A DNA stretch of 64,000 nt, from assembly GCA_013298665.1 (NCBI GenBank), contig JAAFIK010000001.1, positions 181,122 to 245,121 of the forward strand, in the 5' to 3' direction. A program made the translations under genes and the position numbers. The notes beneath the pieces were generated by a model. That model made no database searches. It was not told the DNA's origin and saw nothing but the letters and a program-made list of their open reading frames with translations. This document shows, one piece after another, positions 26,848-35,456 of the stretch. The stretch comes from Chitinophagales bacterium. Lineage in GTDB: Bacteria; Bacteroidota; Bacteroidia; Chitinophagales; Chitinophagaceae. Within the stretch, counting starts at the first letter, position 1. Each line of letters begins with the position of its first letter.

Positions 26848-27459
26848 ATGGCACAAACATATACCTATCTCGCACTTGGCGACAGCTATACCATTGGGGA
26901 GGGCGTAGCACTAACGGCGGGCTTTCCTGCACAGGCGGTGCAACGGCTACGCAACATCGGGCATGCGTTTACTGCCCCGGAAATTGTGGCAACCACCGGT
27001 TGGACAACGGATGAACTCCTGGAAGGCATGCGTGGGTATGCGTTTCTGCCTGCTTACGATTTCGTATCCCTGCTTATAGGGGTAAACGACCAGTACCGGA
27101 ACAGGCCTGTTGCAGATTACATCCCTTCGTTTACACAATTGCTGCAGATGGCCATCAATTTTACTGGTGGCGATACCCGGCGTGTGGTGGTGTTGAGTAT
27201 TCCCGATTGGGGGGTAACGCCTTTTGCCGCTGCAGGCGATCGGCAGGCTATAGCTGCAGCCATTGACGCATATAATGCTGCAAATGCTGCAGTGGCTCTG
27301 GAGTATGGGGTACACTATGCAGACATCACCAGCATACAACGTTTACACGGACATGAAAGTGCATGGCTTGCGGCAGATGGGCTTCATCCTTCGGCATCAG
27401 CATATGCCACTTGGGCAGATGTACTGACTGCAATCATCCAAAAAGTTATTCATACGTGA
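26848..27459 (+). CDS. SGNH/GDSL-type hydrolase
   Basis: A 203-residue esterase-like protein. Block I is 'YLALGDSYTIGEGV' with the nucleophile Ser in GDS (about residue 12), block III 'LLIGVNDQYR' holds the oxyanion Asn, and block V 'AADGLHPSASAY' has the catalytic Asp and His. No signal peptide is seen, so a cytoplasmic location is likely. The substrate is unknown; the family includes lysophospholipases and acetyl esterases. It is divergent from the arginine operon and begins the pair with the membrane protein that follows one base later. Confidence 0.9.
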   Translation: MAQTYTYLALGDSYTIGEGVALTAGFPAQAVQRLRNIGHAFTAPEIVATTGWTTDELLEGMRGYAFLPAYDFVSLLIGVNDQYRNRPVADYIPSFTQLLQMAINFTGGDTRRVVVLSIPDWGVTPFAAAGDRQAIAAAIDAYNAANAAVALEYGVHYADITSIQRLHGHESAWLAADGLHPSASAYATWADVLTAIIQKVIHT

Positions 27460-27460
27460 T

Positions 27461-27964
27461 ATGCACAGTTATACCGAAATACAACGACTGCGAACCAAAT
27501 GGGTACTGGCCATTCCGCTGTCGTTAACGATACTTTTTATTTATGCGGTTATCCAGCAGGTTATCCTGGGTATTCCTTTCGGAGCCAAACCCGCCAGTAA
27601 TGGGGTATTGATCGGGTTATTATTGCTTTTACTGGCACTCACCGGTTTTTTTCTATCTATCCGGCTCAGTATAAAAATTGATGCAGCAGGTATTCATTAC
27701 CGCTTTTTTCCCTTTCACCGGAAATATGCAAGCATACCCTGGCATGCTTTGTCGAATGTCTATATTCGGGATTACCGGGCATTGTTTGAATATGGGGGAT
27801 GGGGGCTGAAAGGCCGGGGTAATAATAATTGTATCACTGTATCGGGTGGAAAGGGGTTGCAACTGGTGTTTCAAACCGGTGCCAAAACCCTGTTGGGTAC
27901 CCGGCAACCGGAAAAACTTACAGAAGCCCTGCGACAATACTGTCCGCTGTGGAAGGCAATGTAA
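27461..27964 (+). CDS. Two-helix membrane protein with PH-like C-terminal domain
   Basis: A 167-residue protein with two transmembrane helices (about 14-34 and 48-66) followed by a cytoplasmic strand-rich domain. The latter has 'IKIDAAGIHYRFFPFHRKYASIPWHAL', 'EYGGWGLKGRG' and 'GLQLVFQTGAKTLLGTRQPEKLTEAL', which resembles bacterial PH/YdbT-like domains of unknown function. Quoted blocks are longer than individual motifs; none is catalytic. The gene begins one base after the SGNH hydrolase stop and is followed by a terminator, so the two form one unit. No function assigned. Confidence 0.72.
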   Translation: MHSYTEIQRLRTKWVLAIPLSLTILFIYAVIQQVILGIPFGAKPASNGVLIGLLLLLLALTGFFLSIRLSIKIDAAGIHYRFFPFHRKYASIPWHALSNVYIRDYRALFEYGGWGLKGRGNNNCITVSGGKGLQLVFQTGAKTLLGTRQPEKLTEALRQYCPLWKAM

Positions 27965-27970
27965 TATACA

Positions 27971-28005
27971 GCCGCTATCCGGAGATTGGGTATAGCGGCC
28001 TTTTT
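27971..28005 (+). terminator. Intrinsic terminator after the SGNH/membrane-protein pair
   Basis: A perfect 8-bp stem GCCGCTAT (27971-27978) and ATAGCGGC (27992-27999), 13-base loop, then C and five T residues. It serves the plus-strand gene ending at 27964. Confidence 0.82.
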
Positions 28006-28016
28006 GTAAAGGAGTA

Positions 28017-29036
28017 TTACTGGTTTGTATAACTCAGCGTGCAGTCAAATTTATTGGCACCAACCCCCAACTCTTCGGCTGCTGCATTGCTGATGCGAAT
28101 CAGCAGTCCGTTGTTTTGCCTGATATCAGGAATAGCATCCAGTACTTTGGCATAAACTGATTTGCCCGTGGCGGCACAACTGATCTTGATGATGGTACCC
28201 GGCTGCGCACTGTTGTGGAGACAATAATATTTCCCGTCTGACCAACCACTCGTACTCTTGAATACATTACCGGCTCCCGATTCTTTGCCGGCATCGCCCC
28301 CCTTATTCTGGCTGACATACTCTCCACGGAAGGCTCCTCCATTAAAATCGGGTATATTGGGATTGGCTTCAACCGGCTTTACGGGTTCTGTTTTTACCAC
28401 AACAGGTTGGGGCGGGTCTTTTTTTACCACCGGAGGTTGAATGACTTCTTTTTTGGGTGCCTCTTTTACTACGGGTGGTGTTTCGACAATAACCGCCGGT
28501 TTTGGCCTTTCATCTTCTTTTGGCCTGTCTACTACCGGCATGGATTTCGCCATGGAAGCCAAAGGGGAGAGCTCTTTTTTAACTTTCAGGTAACCGATAA
28601 TCAGTTTTACACCATTGGCTACGACATCACCCTGGATATTATTCCATTGCTTAAGCGTTTCGAGGTCAATCTTATTATAAGTTACGCTGATGCGGTAAAG
28701 GCCTTCCTTTTCTTTTACTGTATGGTAAACGGGTACCAATACTTCATCTGCAGCCGGATTTCCATACTGCAGAAAATTGTTTGTGGTCAGGGGTACTTTA
28801 ATAACCTGTGCCGGACTCAGCCCTTTTTCCATCTGTAAGCCATTGAAAGGAGCAATCTGATCCTTTGGGCTGGTATTGTACATCCTGCCGATACTGTAGT
28901 AATTTTCTTTGGGAGCTACAGTATGGTTGATGTAGAGTGAGGGGGCGGCACCCTGGGCCATTAACATTTTGTCTTGTGCCAGCAGCGCTGAAACGGGTAG
29001 CAAAAGCAATAAAATGGAAATGAATCTGACTCTCAT
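28017..29036 (-). CDS. Secreted LysM-LysM-RlpA-like protein
   Basis: A 339-residue exported protein with signal peptide ending at LLAQ. Two LysM-type modules follow (about 38-88, 'HTVAPKENYYSIGRMYN'; and about 100-150, 'HTVKEKEGLYRISVTYN'), then a Pro/Lys/Val-rich linker (about 165-230) and a C-terminal domain with 'GTIIKISCAATGKSVYAKVLDAIPD' resembling the double-psi beta-barrel of RlpA. LysM modules bind peptidoglycan; RlpA-type domains can be lytic transglycosylases, but the catalytic Asp/Glu are not clearly placed here. A cell-wall role is inferred. Confidence 0.82.
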   Translation of the reverse strand: MRVRFISILLLLLPVSALLAQDKMLMAQGAAPSLYINHTVAPKENYYSIGRMYNTSPKDQIAPFNGLQMEKGLSPAQVIKVPLTTNNFLQYGNPAADEVLVPVYHTVKEKEGLYRISVTYNKIDLETLKQWNNIQGDVVANGVKLIIGYLKVKKELSPLASMAKSMPVVDRPKEDERPKPAVIVETPPVVKEAPKKEVIQPPVVKKDPPQPVVVKTEPVKPVEANPNIPDFNGGAFRGEYVSQNKGGDAGKESGAGNVFKSTSGWSDGKYYCLHNSAQPGTIIKISCAATGKSVYAKVLDAIPDIRQNNGLLIRISNAAAEELGVGANKFDCTLSYTNQ

Positions 29037-29166
29037 GGTGATTTGTTTATCCTTTAATCGTTTGCAAAGATGCGTTAAAATGATGGCAAATACTGCAATT
29101 AATACTGCTTAGCTGTAAAAATAGCACACTATTGGGATCCGGTAGCGACAGTGCTAATTCCGACGC

Positions 29167-29202
29167 TCAAAGCCTCTTGACGGCATACTTTTCAAGTTGA
29201 AT
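29167..29202. repeat. 36-bp intergenic repeat, copy B
   Basis: Matches copy A (3775-3810) at 30 of 36 positions without gaps, with the identical 16-bp core ACTTTTCAAGTTGAAT at the right end. It lies in the 280-base gap upstream of the LysM gene, which otherwise shows no gene. Outside the 36 bp the two sites diverge. Confidence 0.6.
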
Positions 29203-29316
29203 GTGTAAAAGTTGCACTGGTCTCTGAGAGGAGTACAAAAAACGCATTGCCGGTATGCAAAATAAACAAACCATGTCAAAAATGAAACAGTCTGCGTTCT
29301 GATAGGCAAAGCGTAC

Positions 29317-30717
29317 TTATGCCTTCATCAATATCCGCCATTCGGGAGGGTAGTAATTGTTAAACCGGTTGGGCATCACTTTTATCCAACCGAGCGCAAA
29401 GCCGCTGGTCGTGACTAAATTCCAGCCTTTCTCTGCTGGTGGGAGCGTGAAATCTGCCCGGCGCAGGTATTGAACGGCGGTAGCTTTGTCTAACACCAGT
29501 TCAGGCACATTGCCCGGCCGGCTGAAACCCAGTGCCAGCTCATGATCGGGTATTAAGGCGCCATTGATCAGTTTTCCCATTTTGATGCCTGCTTTGCGAA
29601 GATAGAGTACAGACTGAAGCAGGGGCAGCGCTTCCTGTACAACTGGCGGAACGGCCAGTATTTCGTCTTTTTGGCGGATGAAGCCAAAGTCATCATCTCT
29701 GTTGGTGCAGGCCTGTAAGCGCTGTAGCTCTGCCGGGGTAAAGCCCGCTGTTTTTTGGGGTCGTATAGTTGCGGGCACTCCGCTGTCACCTGCTGTTTTC
29801 CGGAAACAAGCAATAAAAAAACCTTCGCCACGGGTGACCCCAGGAAAAAAACGGTATCCATGACTGTGATTACCGGCAGAGGCTGTAATACCTGCCCCCG
29901 GCGGCAGGGTAAGCAACAGGCTTTCCATGCCCTGTTCAGCTACCAGCCAGTCGGCGATATCCTCATCTTCCCGGGGTGAATAGGAACAGGTGGCATAGAT
30001 GAGTATACCACCGGGCTTGAGTACGGGCAATATGTCGGCGAGGATTCTTTGTTGCCGCTGCTGGCAGAGCAATACGGCGTCTTCACTCCATTGGGCAATG
30101 GCTTGGGGGTCGCGGCGGAAAAGACCGCTGCCGCTGCATGGGGCATCCACTACCACCAGGTCGAAAAAGGCACCCAGCCGCTGGAAGTGCCGGGCATCAT
30201 TATTGGTGATGACTACATTTGCAGCCCCCCATTTGGTTATGTTTTCAGCAAGACTATTAACCCGGGTTTTTATGACTTCATTGCTCACGAGCAGACTGTC
30301 TTTGTGCAGAATGGATTGGAGCAGGGTAGATTTACCCCCGGGAGCAGCACAAAGGTCAAGCACATATAGCGGGTCATGGCCACAACACTGTTGTACTGCC
30401 TGTTCCAGAAACATGCTGCTGGCTTCCTGTACATAATAGGCGCCGGCATGCAGCAATGGATCGGTGGTGTATACCGGGCGGTGGGTGAGGTAATAGCCGT
30501 TGGCAGACCAGGGTACAGGATCTGCTACAGGGAGACCGGTAATTGTTGATAATGTTTCGGCGTCTTGAGGCATACTACCTGTTGCGGCCCTCCACCGGAC
30601 CGGATTAAAACGGACACTGCTGACCTGGTGACCTGAGTGGTGAACAGCCGTAAAAGCATCGGCATCAAAGCCGGGTAATCCCTTCAGGGAAGCGATGAGC
30701 GGGGGAGGGAGCGTCAT
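29317..30717 (-). CDS. RNA m5C methyltransferase, RsmB/RsmF (NOL1/NOP2/Sun) family
   Basis: A 466-residue SAM-dependent methyltransferase. SAM motif I is 'DLCAAPGGKSTLLQ', motif IV is 'VVDAPCSGSGLFRRDP' and motif VI 'IYATCSYSPREDEDIADW'; both motif IV and VI cysteines needed for m5C catalysis are present. The C-terminal ~130 residues resemble the RsmF/YebU PUA-like extension, so 16S rRNA (RsmF type) is the more likely target than RsmB, which has an N-terminal NusB domain not seen here. A -7 box lies only four bases upstream of the ATG. Confidence 0.9.
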   Translation of the reverse strand: MTLPPPLIASLKGLPGFDADAFTAVHHSGHQVSSVRFNPVRWRAATGSMPQDAETLSTITGLPVADPVPWSANGYYLTHRPVYTTDPLLHAGAYYVQEASSMFLEQAVQQCCGHDPLYVLDLCAAPGGKSTLLQSILHKDSLLVSNEVIKTRVNSLAENITKWGAANVVITNNDARHFQRLGAFFDLVVVDAPCSGSGLFRRDPQAIAQWSEDAVLLCQQRQQRILADILPVLKPGGILIYATCSYSPREDEDIADWLVAEQGMESLLLTLPPGAGITASAGNHSHGYRFFPGVTRGEGFFIACFRKTAGDSGVPATIRPQKTAGFTPAELQRLQACTNRDDDFGFIRQKDEILAVPPVVQEALPLLQSVLYLRKAGIKMGKLINGALIPDHELALGFSRPGNVPELVLDKATAVQYLRRADFTLPPAEKGWNLVTTSGFALGWIKVMPNRFNNYYPPEWRILMKA

Positions 30718-30721
30718 ATTG

Positions 30722-30729
30722 CAAAGGTA
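30722..30729 (-). promoter_or_regulatory. -7 box TACCTTTG abutting the methyltransferase start codon
   Basis: TACCTTTG matches TAnnTTTG and ends four bases before the ATG at 30717. In Bacteroidetes initiation occurs a few bases after the box, so the mRNA would be leaderless or nearly so. Confidence 0.42.
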
Positions 30730-30791
30730 GGGATATGGTAAAGGAGGTCATTATGGGAAGGTAGAAATGTATCGGTCTGGCGCAAAGGGTT

Positions 30792-33275
30792 TTAAAAACC
30801 TATCCGGAAACTGCCGAATACACCAAAACCTTTTGTAAGGGTATTGGGCAGGTGTGCAGGAGATACCCGCCATACCAGGTCAAGGCGCAGGAGCCGGAAG
30901 ATATTGTCTACACCCGTACCCAACTCAAGATAAAATTTGTTGCTGAGATCACTATAGGGCTGTCCCCCAACAAAGTTCATCAGCCGGTTTTCAGGCGTAA
31001 GACCACCCACCAGTCCCTTGGCATTCCAAAACTGCCGCCATTTCAGGCGTCGGGTCGGGCCAAAATAGCTGAAGAGTCCGTTGCCGATATTGTGCTCAAT
31101 TGTAAACCCCGCATACCGGTCGGTGATGAACTCATAGCGATTCATCAGGTTGAACGCATATTTGTTGTAATAATAAATTTCATTGCCCGGTGGTGTTTCG
31201 AGAATCATATAAGGCAGGGTGCCGAATATCTTGCCGCCGTATACATTAAAATATAAGCTGCCGTACGGAGCAAGTTTGAGGTAATCGGATATGCCCAGGT
31301 GCAGTTTGGTATAGTCGTAACTGCTTTTGAATAATCCGGATATTCCTTTGCTGATCCTCAGTTCTGCAATAGGCAGGTCGCTGCCCAGGCTTGTACGGAA
31401 AAAGCCGTTCTCAATAAAACGCTCGAGGTAGGCATACCGCAGCCGGAGTGATATTTCACCACTGTTGAGCGCATTGCCTTGTTTGGTTGTGAACAAGTCC
31501 TTTGAAGGCAGGTTTTGCATCGGCGTAAAATTGCGGTGGGTGTAGCCCAGCAGTGCCGACAGACCATTCTTCCATTCATTATAATATTCAAGCCGGAATT
31601 CTTCGATGTTCATAAACTTGATGGGTACCCTGTTTTTGCGGACGGCCAGGGTGAAAATATTATCTGTGCCAATCTCATCAAAGTAGTTCTGCCCATTGTC
31701 AATATCATTCTTATAGCTCACATGAAAATAGTTCCTTGGGTGCCGATGCAGGAAATTGTAGATTTCAAATTTGCCCTTGATACGCTTATCTGCTGTACCG
31801 TATGCTAGGTATCCGTGCAGGTAATATTTGCGGCTGAACCCTGCATTGGTGCCGAGGTCGAAGCGGAAACGTGTGCCTTCGAGGTTATTGGCAGATATCC
31901 AGTTGAACCAGGGGCCGATTTCATAGTTGCCGATGTTTTTGTAACCTGTGGCCAGAAAATTGAGCGTATTGGTGAGCCGCTTAAATCTGGGCAGGTTGGT
32001 AAGCGTATCAATCATTTTATAAATGCCGGCTTCTGTTTTACTCAGGGGGTCGTGCCGATGCTCCAGCCAGAAATTGTTGTCATATGACCGGCTATTGGCT
32101 TGTATGACCACGGTCTCCTTACTTCCGGTATTGGTCAGTGTATCCGAGATGTATTGCTGGTTGTACATGATGTTGCGGAAAGTGGTTGTTTTCCGGCCTT
32201 TAAAATTCAGTGTGTTTTTACCAACAAGAAAAAAGTCGGCTACAAATTTATCTTTAACGAGGAACCAGCCGCTATCAGCTACGGGTGTAAATTCCTGTAT
32301 CATGCTCAATTGTTCTACATAATTGACATTGGCATCCTGGGGTAGTTTGAGCGTAATCTTCCAGATGCCATAATTGATGGCATCTACCCAGCAGTCTCCC
32401 TCGAAGGCATTTTCACCCTTATGCCTTGGGGTAAAAATGAGGTGGTAGAAGCGCCGGCCGGCAAGCCGCTGTGTATCCGCCACCCGGTAATTATAATAGA
32501 CATCGCCGTTATCGCTTAGCGGACTGGCAAAATCCTTATCAAATACGGGTAAAAAATTGTCGTAAGCGTTTATATTCTGGTACATTCCTCCCAGGAACTT
32601 GCTCATGCTTTCATTTTCAATGCCGTCTGCCTTCTGTGCTTTGATCACCTCACGCGTTCTTTTGGGCGATTTCTGGTGGTAGTAGTCGGATAGGGTTTCC
32701 GTAAGGTACACCGGCAGATATGGTACGGCTTCGGTGGTGTCAACATTATCGAAAATAAAAGAAAAAGATTTTACAAACGGAATGCGCTTTGCCTTGTCTT
32801 TGCGAAACTTATTCCAGTCTATTTCGAGTTTATTGTACAGCTCGTAGGAAAAATTATCAAACCTGCTCCTGTTGTTGCGGGGTTTGTTTTTTACAATACG
32901 CTTCCAGACTAATAGCCCACGGTTGCCTGTTTTTGCCCTTACTACCACGCCTTCCGAGAGCGGGGCTTTTTCGAGGGCAACGAGCAGACGTAAACTGTCT
33001 TTGCCTGCCGGTATGGCCATACGGTAAGTCTTGAATCCTACACTCGAGATGACCAGCGTATCAGCACTGAAATTATTGACAAGAAATGCAAAATGTCCTG
33101 CCGAGTCGGAGAGGGTGCCTTTGCCGCTTTTCAGGAATTGTATGGTAACATATGGTACGGGCTCGTCATTCTGTTGGTCTTTGATAAAACCAGTAACCCG
33201 CAGTGATTGTGCGGCGAGCGGCAGGGTCGCTGTTGCCAGCAGTGTAGTGAATAATAATCTGTACAAATTCCGCAT
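30792..33275 (-). CDS. DUF5686 outer membrane protein with carboxypeptidase-regulatory-like domain
   Basis: An 827-residue envelope protein. A signal peptide (ending PLAAQ) leads into a carboxypeptidase-regulatory-like beta-sandwich domain (about 22-110, 'LRVTGFIKDQQNDEPVPYVTI'). The remainder matches DUF5686, with 'WVDAINYGIWKITLKLPQDANVNYVEQ' and repeated beta-strands ending in Phe, as in outer-membrane barrels. The DUF5686 function is unknown; association with TonB systems and surface assembly has been suggested. A near-consensus -7 box (GATATTTG, 33286-33293) lies just upstream. Single gene. Confidence 0.88.
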   Translation of the reverse strand: MRNLYRLLFTTLLATATLPLAAQSLRVTGFIKDQQNDEPVPYVTIQFLKSGKGTLSDSAGHFAFLVNNFSADTLVISSVGFKTYRMAIPAGKDSLRLLVALEKAPLSEGVVVRAKTGNRGLLVWKRIVKNKPRNNRSRFDNFSYELYNKLEIDWNKFRKDKAKRIPFVKSFSFIFDNVDTTEAVPYLPVYLTETLSDYYHQKSPKRTREVIKAQKADGIENESMSKFLGGMYQNINAYDNFLPVFDKDFASPLSDNGDVYYNYRVADTQRLAGRRFYHLIFTPRHKGENAFEGDCWVDAINYGIWKITLKLPQDANVNYVEQLSMIQEFTPVADSGWFLVKDKFVADFFLVGKNTLNFKGRKTTTFRNIMYNQQYISDTLTNTGSKETVVIQANSRSYDNNFWLEHRHDPLSKTEAGIYKMIDTLTNLPRFKRLTNTLNFLATGYKNIGNYEIGPWFNWISANNLEGTRFRFDLGTNAGFSRKYYLHGYLAYGTADKRIKGKFEIYNFLHRHPRNYFHVSYKNDIDNGQNYFDEIGTDNIFTLAVRKNRVPIKFMNIEEFRLEYYNEWKNGLSALLGYTHRNFTPMQNLPSKDLFTTKQGNALNSGEISLRLRYAYLERFIENGFFRTSLGSDLPIAELRISKGISGLFKSSYDYTKLHLGISDYLKLAPYGSLYFNVYGGKIFGTLPYMILETPPGNEIYYYNKYAFNLMNRYEFITDRYAGFTIEHNIGNGLFSYFGPTRRLKWRQFWNAKGLVGGLTPENRLMNFVGGQPYSDLSNKFYLELGTGVDNIFRLLRLDLVWRVSPAHLPNTLTKGFGVFGSFRIGF

Positions 33276-33327
33276 ATCTTCCCTGCAAATATCGGTGTTT
33301 TAGAGAGATGGGTTGTTAAAAAACAGT

Positions 33328-33351
33328 AAAACCCGGGTTGCCCCGGGTTTT
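33328..33351 (-). terminator. Terminator between the lipoprotein and DUF5686 genes
   Basis: AAAACCCGGG (33328-33337), loop of four, CCCGGGTTTT (33342-33351): a 10-bp perfect stem whose A/T flank gives a U-run in both directions. It follows the minus-strand lipoprotein gene (stop at 33374). Confidence 0.88.
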
Positions 33352-33373
33352 AGCAGAACCATTAACCACTAAA

Positions 33374-34150
33374 TCATTGTGCCACAGGCTCACTGTAGAG
33401 AAAGTCATCCATCGTCACCAAATCAGCAGTTCCGCCATCGCTCAGGTCTTTTACACCAGCGCTCAGGGTGGCATTTCCCACGGTAATCTTAACCTTGGTT
33501 ATTTTCTCATCCGGGAAGTACACCCCGAGCAGGGAAAAACCAGATCCGGCAGTTCTTGCGGGTGCATAATATACCCCAAGGCTCTTGTCTCCGTTAAAAT
33601 ACTCTATGTAAGTAGAATTAGCCAGGTCAACATCAGAAAAGATAACACCAAAGCCTTTCACTGATGCGTCGGCAGCGCTGCCGGGTATTTTGAATATCCC
33701 CTGCGTAATCACATTGGTGGTATAGGCAAAGAGTTTTTTTGGACTGAATGCGTCAAACTGTGCAGCATAACTGGCATCCAGATCGGCAAAGTCGGTACTG
33801 TCGACCCGGAAATTGCCGCCTCCCAGCAGGGCGAAACCTCTTTTCCGGCCATTGGGTAATGCGGGATCTGTTGATGCAAAGAAGTCAAGCGGGAAGCCAT
33901 TAACATTGGTAAAGCCCGGGGGTACAGCATCCCAGTTGATTTCCCTCCTTCCGCCTGTAGCACCGGGGGTTGTATTTAAGGTAGCGCCCAAGAGCTCCCG
34001 GAATGTGGTGAGTTTGGCGGTAATATCGCCGGATGCACTAACCACGGTTGCATTAACTGCGGGTGGTTCATTGGTTGCAGTTTTTTTACAACTGGCAGCG
34101 CTCAAAATGGTGATGGCCAGTAATGCTGTAATTTTCGTTGTCCGTTTCAT
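33374..34150 (-). CDS. Secreted lipoprotein of unknown function
   Basis: A 258-residue protein with lipobox SAASC after a short signal peptide (mature lipoprotein about 237 residues). The mature chain begins with a Thr/Ala-rich linker, then a domain starting 'GGRREINWDAVPPGF' and 'GFALLGGGNFRVDSTDFADLD', and ends 'LVTMDDFLYSEPVAQ'. The start block and the terminal 'MDDFxYxEP' recall a secreted protein family that I know from environmental bacteria without defined function. No catalytic motif seen. It is a single gene, followed by a strong terminator. Confidence 0.7.
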   Translation of the reverse strand: MKRTTKITALLAITILSAASCKKTATNEPPAVNATVVSASGDITAKLTTFRELLGATLNTTPGATGGRREINWDAVPPGFTNVNGFPLDFFASTDPALPNGRKRGFALLGGGNFRVDSTDFADLDASYAAQFDAFSPKKLFAYTTNVITQGIFKIPGSAADASVKGFGVIFSDVDLANSTYIEYFNGDKSLGVYYAPARTAGSGFSLLGVYFPDEKITKVKITVGNATLSAGVKDLSDGGTADLVTMDDFLYSEPVAQ

Positions 34151-34326
34151 TTTTTTTATTTTATTGTGTATGATATTCCTGTATTCATTTGTATTGACCA
34201 GGTTGATGGTGCAAAGATGGCTTGCGGGAAAGGGTTGTACAATCGCCGAAAGCGGGTGTTTGTATCACTGAAACCGGGGATGTAATTTTTTTTGCCAGGG
34301 ACTTGCAGGAATCAATTATTTATATT

Positions 34327-34345
34327 TACTTTGTATTTCAAAGTA
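34327..34345 (+). promoter_or_regulatory. Palindromic operator, copy 1
   Basis: TACTTTGTATTTCAAAGTA is a perfect inverted repeat with 7-bp arms and a 5-bp spacer. It ends five bases before the ATG at 34351. A 26-base identical stretch (34328-34353) recurs at 35434-35459 before another membrane protein gene. The winged-helix regulator between the two is the likely binder. Confidence 0.7.
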
Positions 34346-34350
34346 CTTTT

Positions 34351-34995
34351 ATGGACGAACAGTTAGAGTCTCTGGAAGCCCTGCGCGACATCAAACGGAT
34401 GATGGAACGCAGCAGCCGTTTCATCAGCCTGAGTGGCCTGAGTGGTATTGCTGCAGGTCTTTGTGCATTGGGTGGTGCATGGGCAGCCCACAGCCGGTTC
34501 AACTGCTGGCTTACGGGTGACTGTGGTAAAAATGCTGATGCTTATACCATTGAAACCGGTTTGGCCTGGGATCTGGTAGTGATTGCTTTTGTTACGTTTG
34601 CCGCAGCATTTGCTTTTGCCTTTTTGTTTACCTTGCTGCGTACCCGTAAGACGGGGATACCTCTTTTTGGTAAAGCCACATGGCGGCTGATGTGGAATAC
34701 AGTTATTCCCCTTGCGGCAGGAGGTCTCTTCTGTCTGCGCATGATGCAATTGGGGGTATACGGACTTGTTGCACCAGGTTGTCTTGTATTCTACGGGCTG
34801 GCACTTATCAATGCCAGTAAGTACACCCTTGGTGAAGTGCGGTATCTCGGTTATGTTAATATGGCACTCGGGCTTATCAGCCTTTGGTTTATTGGCTATG
34901 GCCTCTGGTTCTGGGCGGCTGGCTTCGGACTAATGCATATTATATACGGTACTGCTATGTGGTGGAAGTATGAACGGAAGACAACAGCGGGATAA
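34351..34995 (+). CDS. Polytopic membrane protein upstream of the winged-helix regulator
   Basis: A 214-residue protein with about five to six transmembrane helices (about 32-52, 79-101, 123-141, 149-164, 174-200). The N-terminal 30 residues are a charged helix (DEQLESLEALRDIKRMMERSS). I know no function for this type; in Bacteroidota such proteins occur next to small winged-helix regulators. The ATG at 34351 follows the palindrome directly; an upstream in-frame start would place the palindrome inside the gene. The regulator gene follows after 26 bases, so the two are probably one transcript. Confidence 0.78.
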   Translation: MDEQLESLEALRDIKRMMERSSRFISLSGLSGIAAGLCALGGAWAAHSRFNCWLTGDCGKNADAYTIETGLAWDLVVIAFVTFAAAFAFAFLFTLLRTRKTGIPLFGKATWRLMWNTVIPLAAGGLFCLRMMQLGVYGLVAPGCLVFYGLALINASKYTLGEVRYLGYVNMALGLISLWFIGYGLWFWAAGFGLMHIIYGTAMWWKYERKTTAG

Positions 34996-35021
34996 TGGGG
35001 CTTTGAATAAAATAATGGGTA

Positions 35022-35324
35022 ATGGCAAATCCGATCGCACATCTGAATAAAATATTTGACAGCCGCATACGGTTGGGTATCATGAGCGCACTCATGGTTA
35101 ATACTGCTGTCAATTTTAATGAACTCCGGGAGTTGCTCGATATTACCGATGGCAACCTTGCCAGTCACCTGAAAAACCTTGAGGAGAATGGATACATCAA
35201 AGTGAATAAAGGTTTTATTGGCCGTAAGACGAATACAACTTATGCGGTAACAAAGGCAGGGGAGAAGGCCTTTAAGGAACACCTGGAAGCCATGGAAAAG
35301 CTGATTAAAGGGCTGAATCAATAA
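35022..35324 (+). CDS. Winged helix-turn-helix transcriptional regulator
   Basis: A 100-residue protein that is nearly all DNA-binding domain of the PF13601-type winged helix (ArsR/MarR-like). The helix-turn-helix is 'NFNELRELLDITDGNLASHLKNLEENGYI' (about 32-60) and the wing is 'KVNKGFIGRKTNTTYAVTKAG'. No ligand domain or Cys cluster is seen, so the effector is unknown. It sits between two genes each preceded by the same palindrome, hence likely autoregulation and control of the downstream cluster. Confidence 0.9.
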   Translation: MANPIAHLNKIFDSRIRLGIMSALMVNTAVNFNELRELLDITDGNLASHLKNLEENGYIKVNKGFIGRKTNTTYAVTKAGEKAFKEHLEAMEKLIKGLNQ

Positions 35325-35432
35325 ATCAAAACATATGAACAGTATTGCTCACATCAATGTCAGGTCGTCAACGGCATGCTCAACGAATGACGCTGGACTA
35401 CCCGGTATTGTAAACCCTTTTTTTTGCACATT

Positions 35433-35451
35433 CACTTTGTATTTCAAAGTA
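35433..35451 (+). promoter_or_regulatory. Palindromic operator, copy 2
   Basis: CACTTTGTATTTCAAAGTA keeps the 6-bp arms ACTTTG/CAAAGT of copy 1; only the outer base differs. As in copy 1, the following bases ACTTTT precede the ATG (35457) directly. Identity over 26 bases including the ATG is far beyond chance for non-coding sequence. Confidence 0.7.
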
Positions 35452-35456
35452 CTTTT

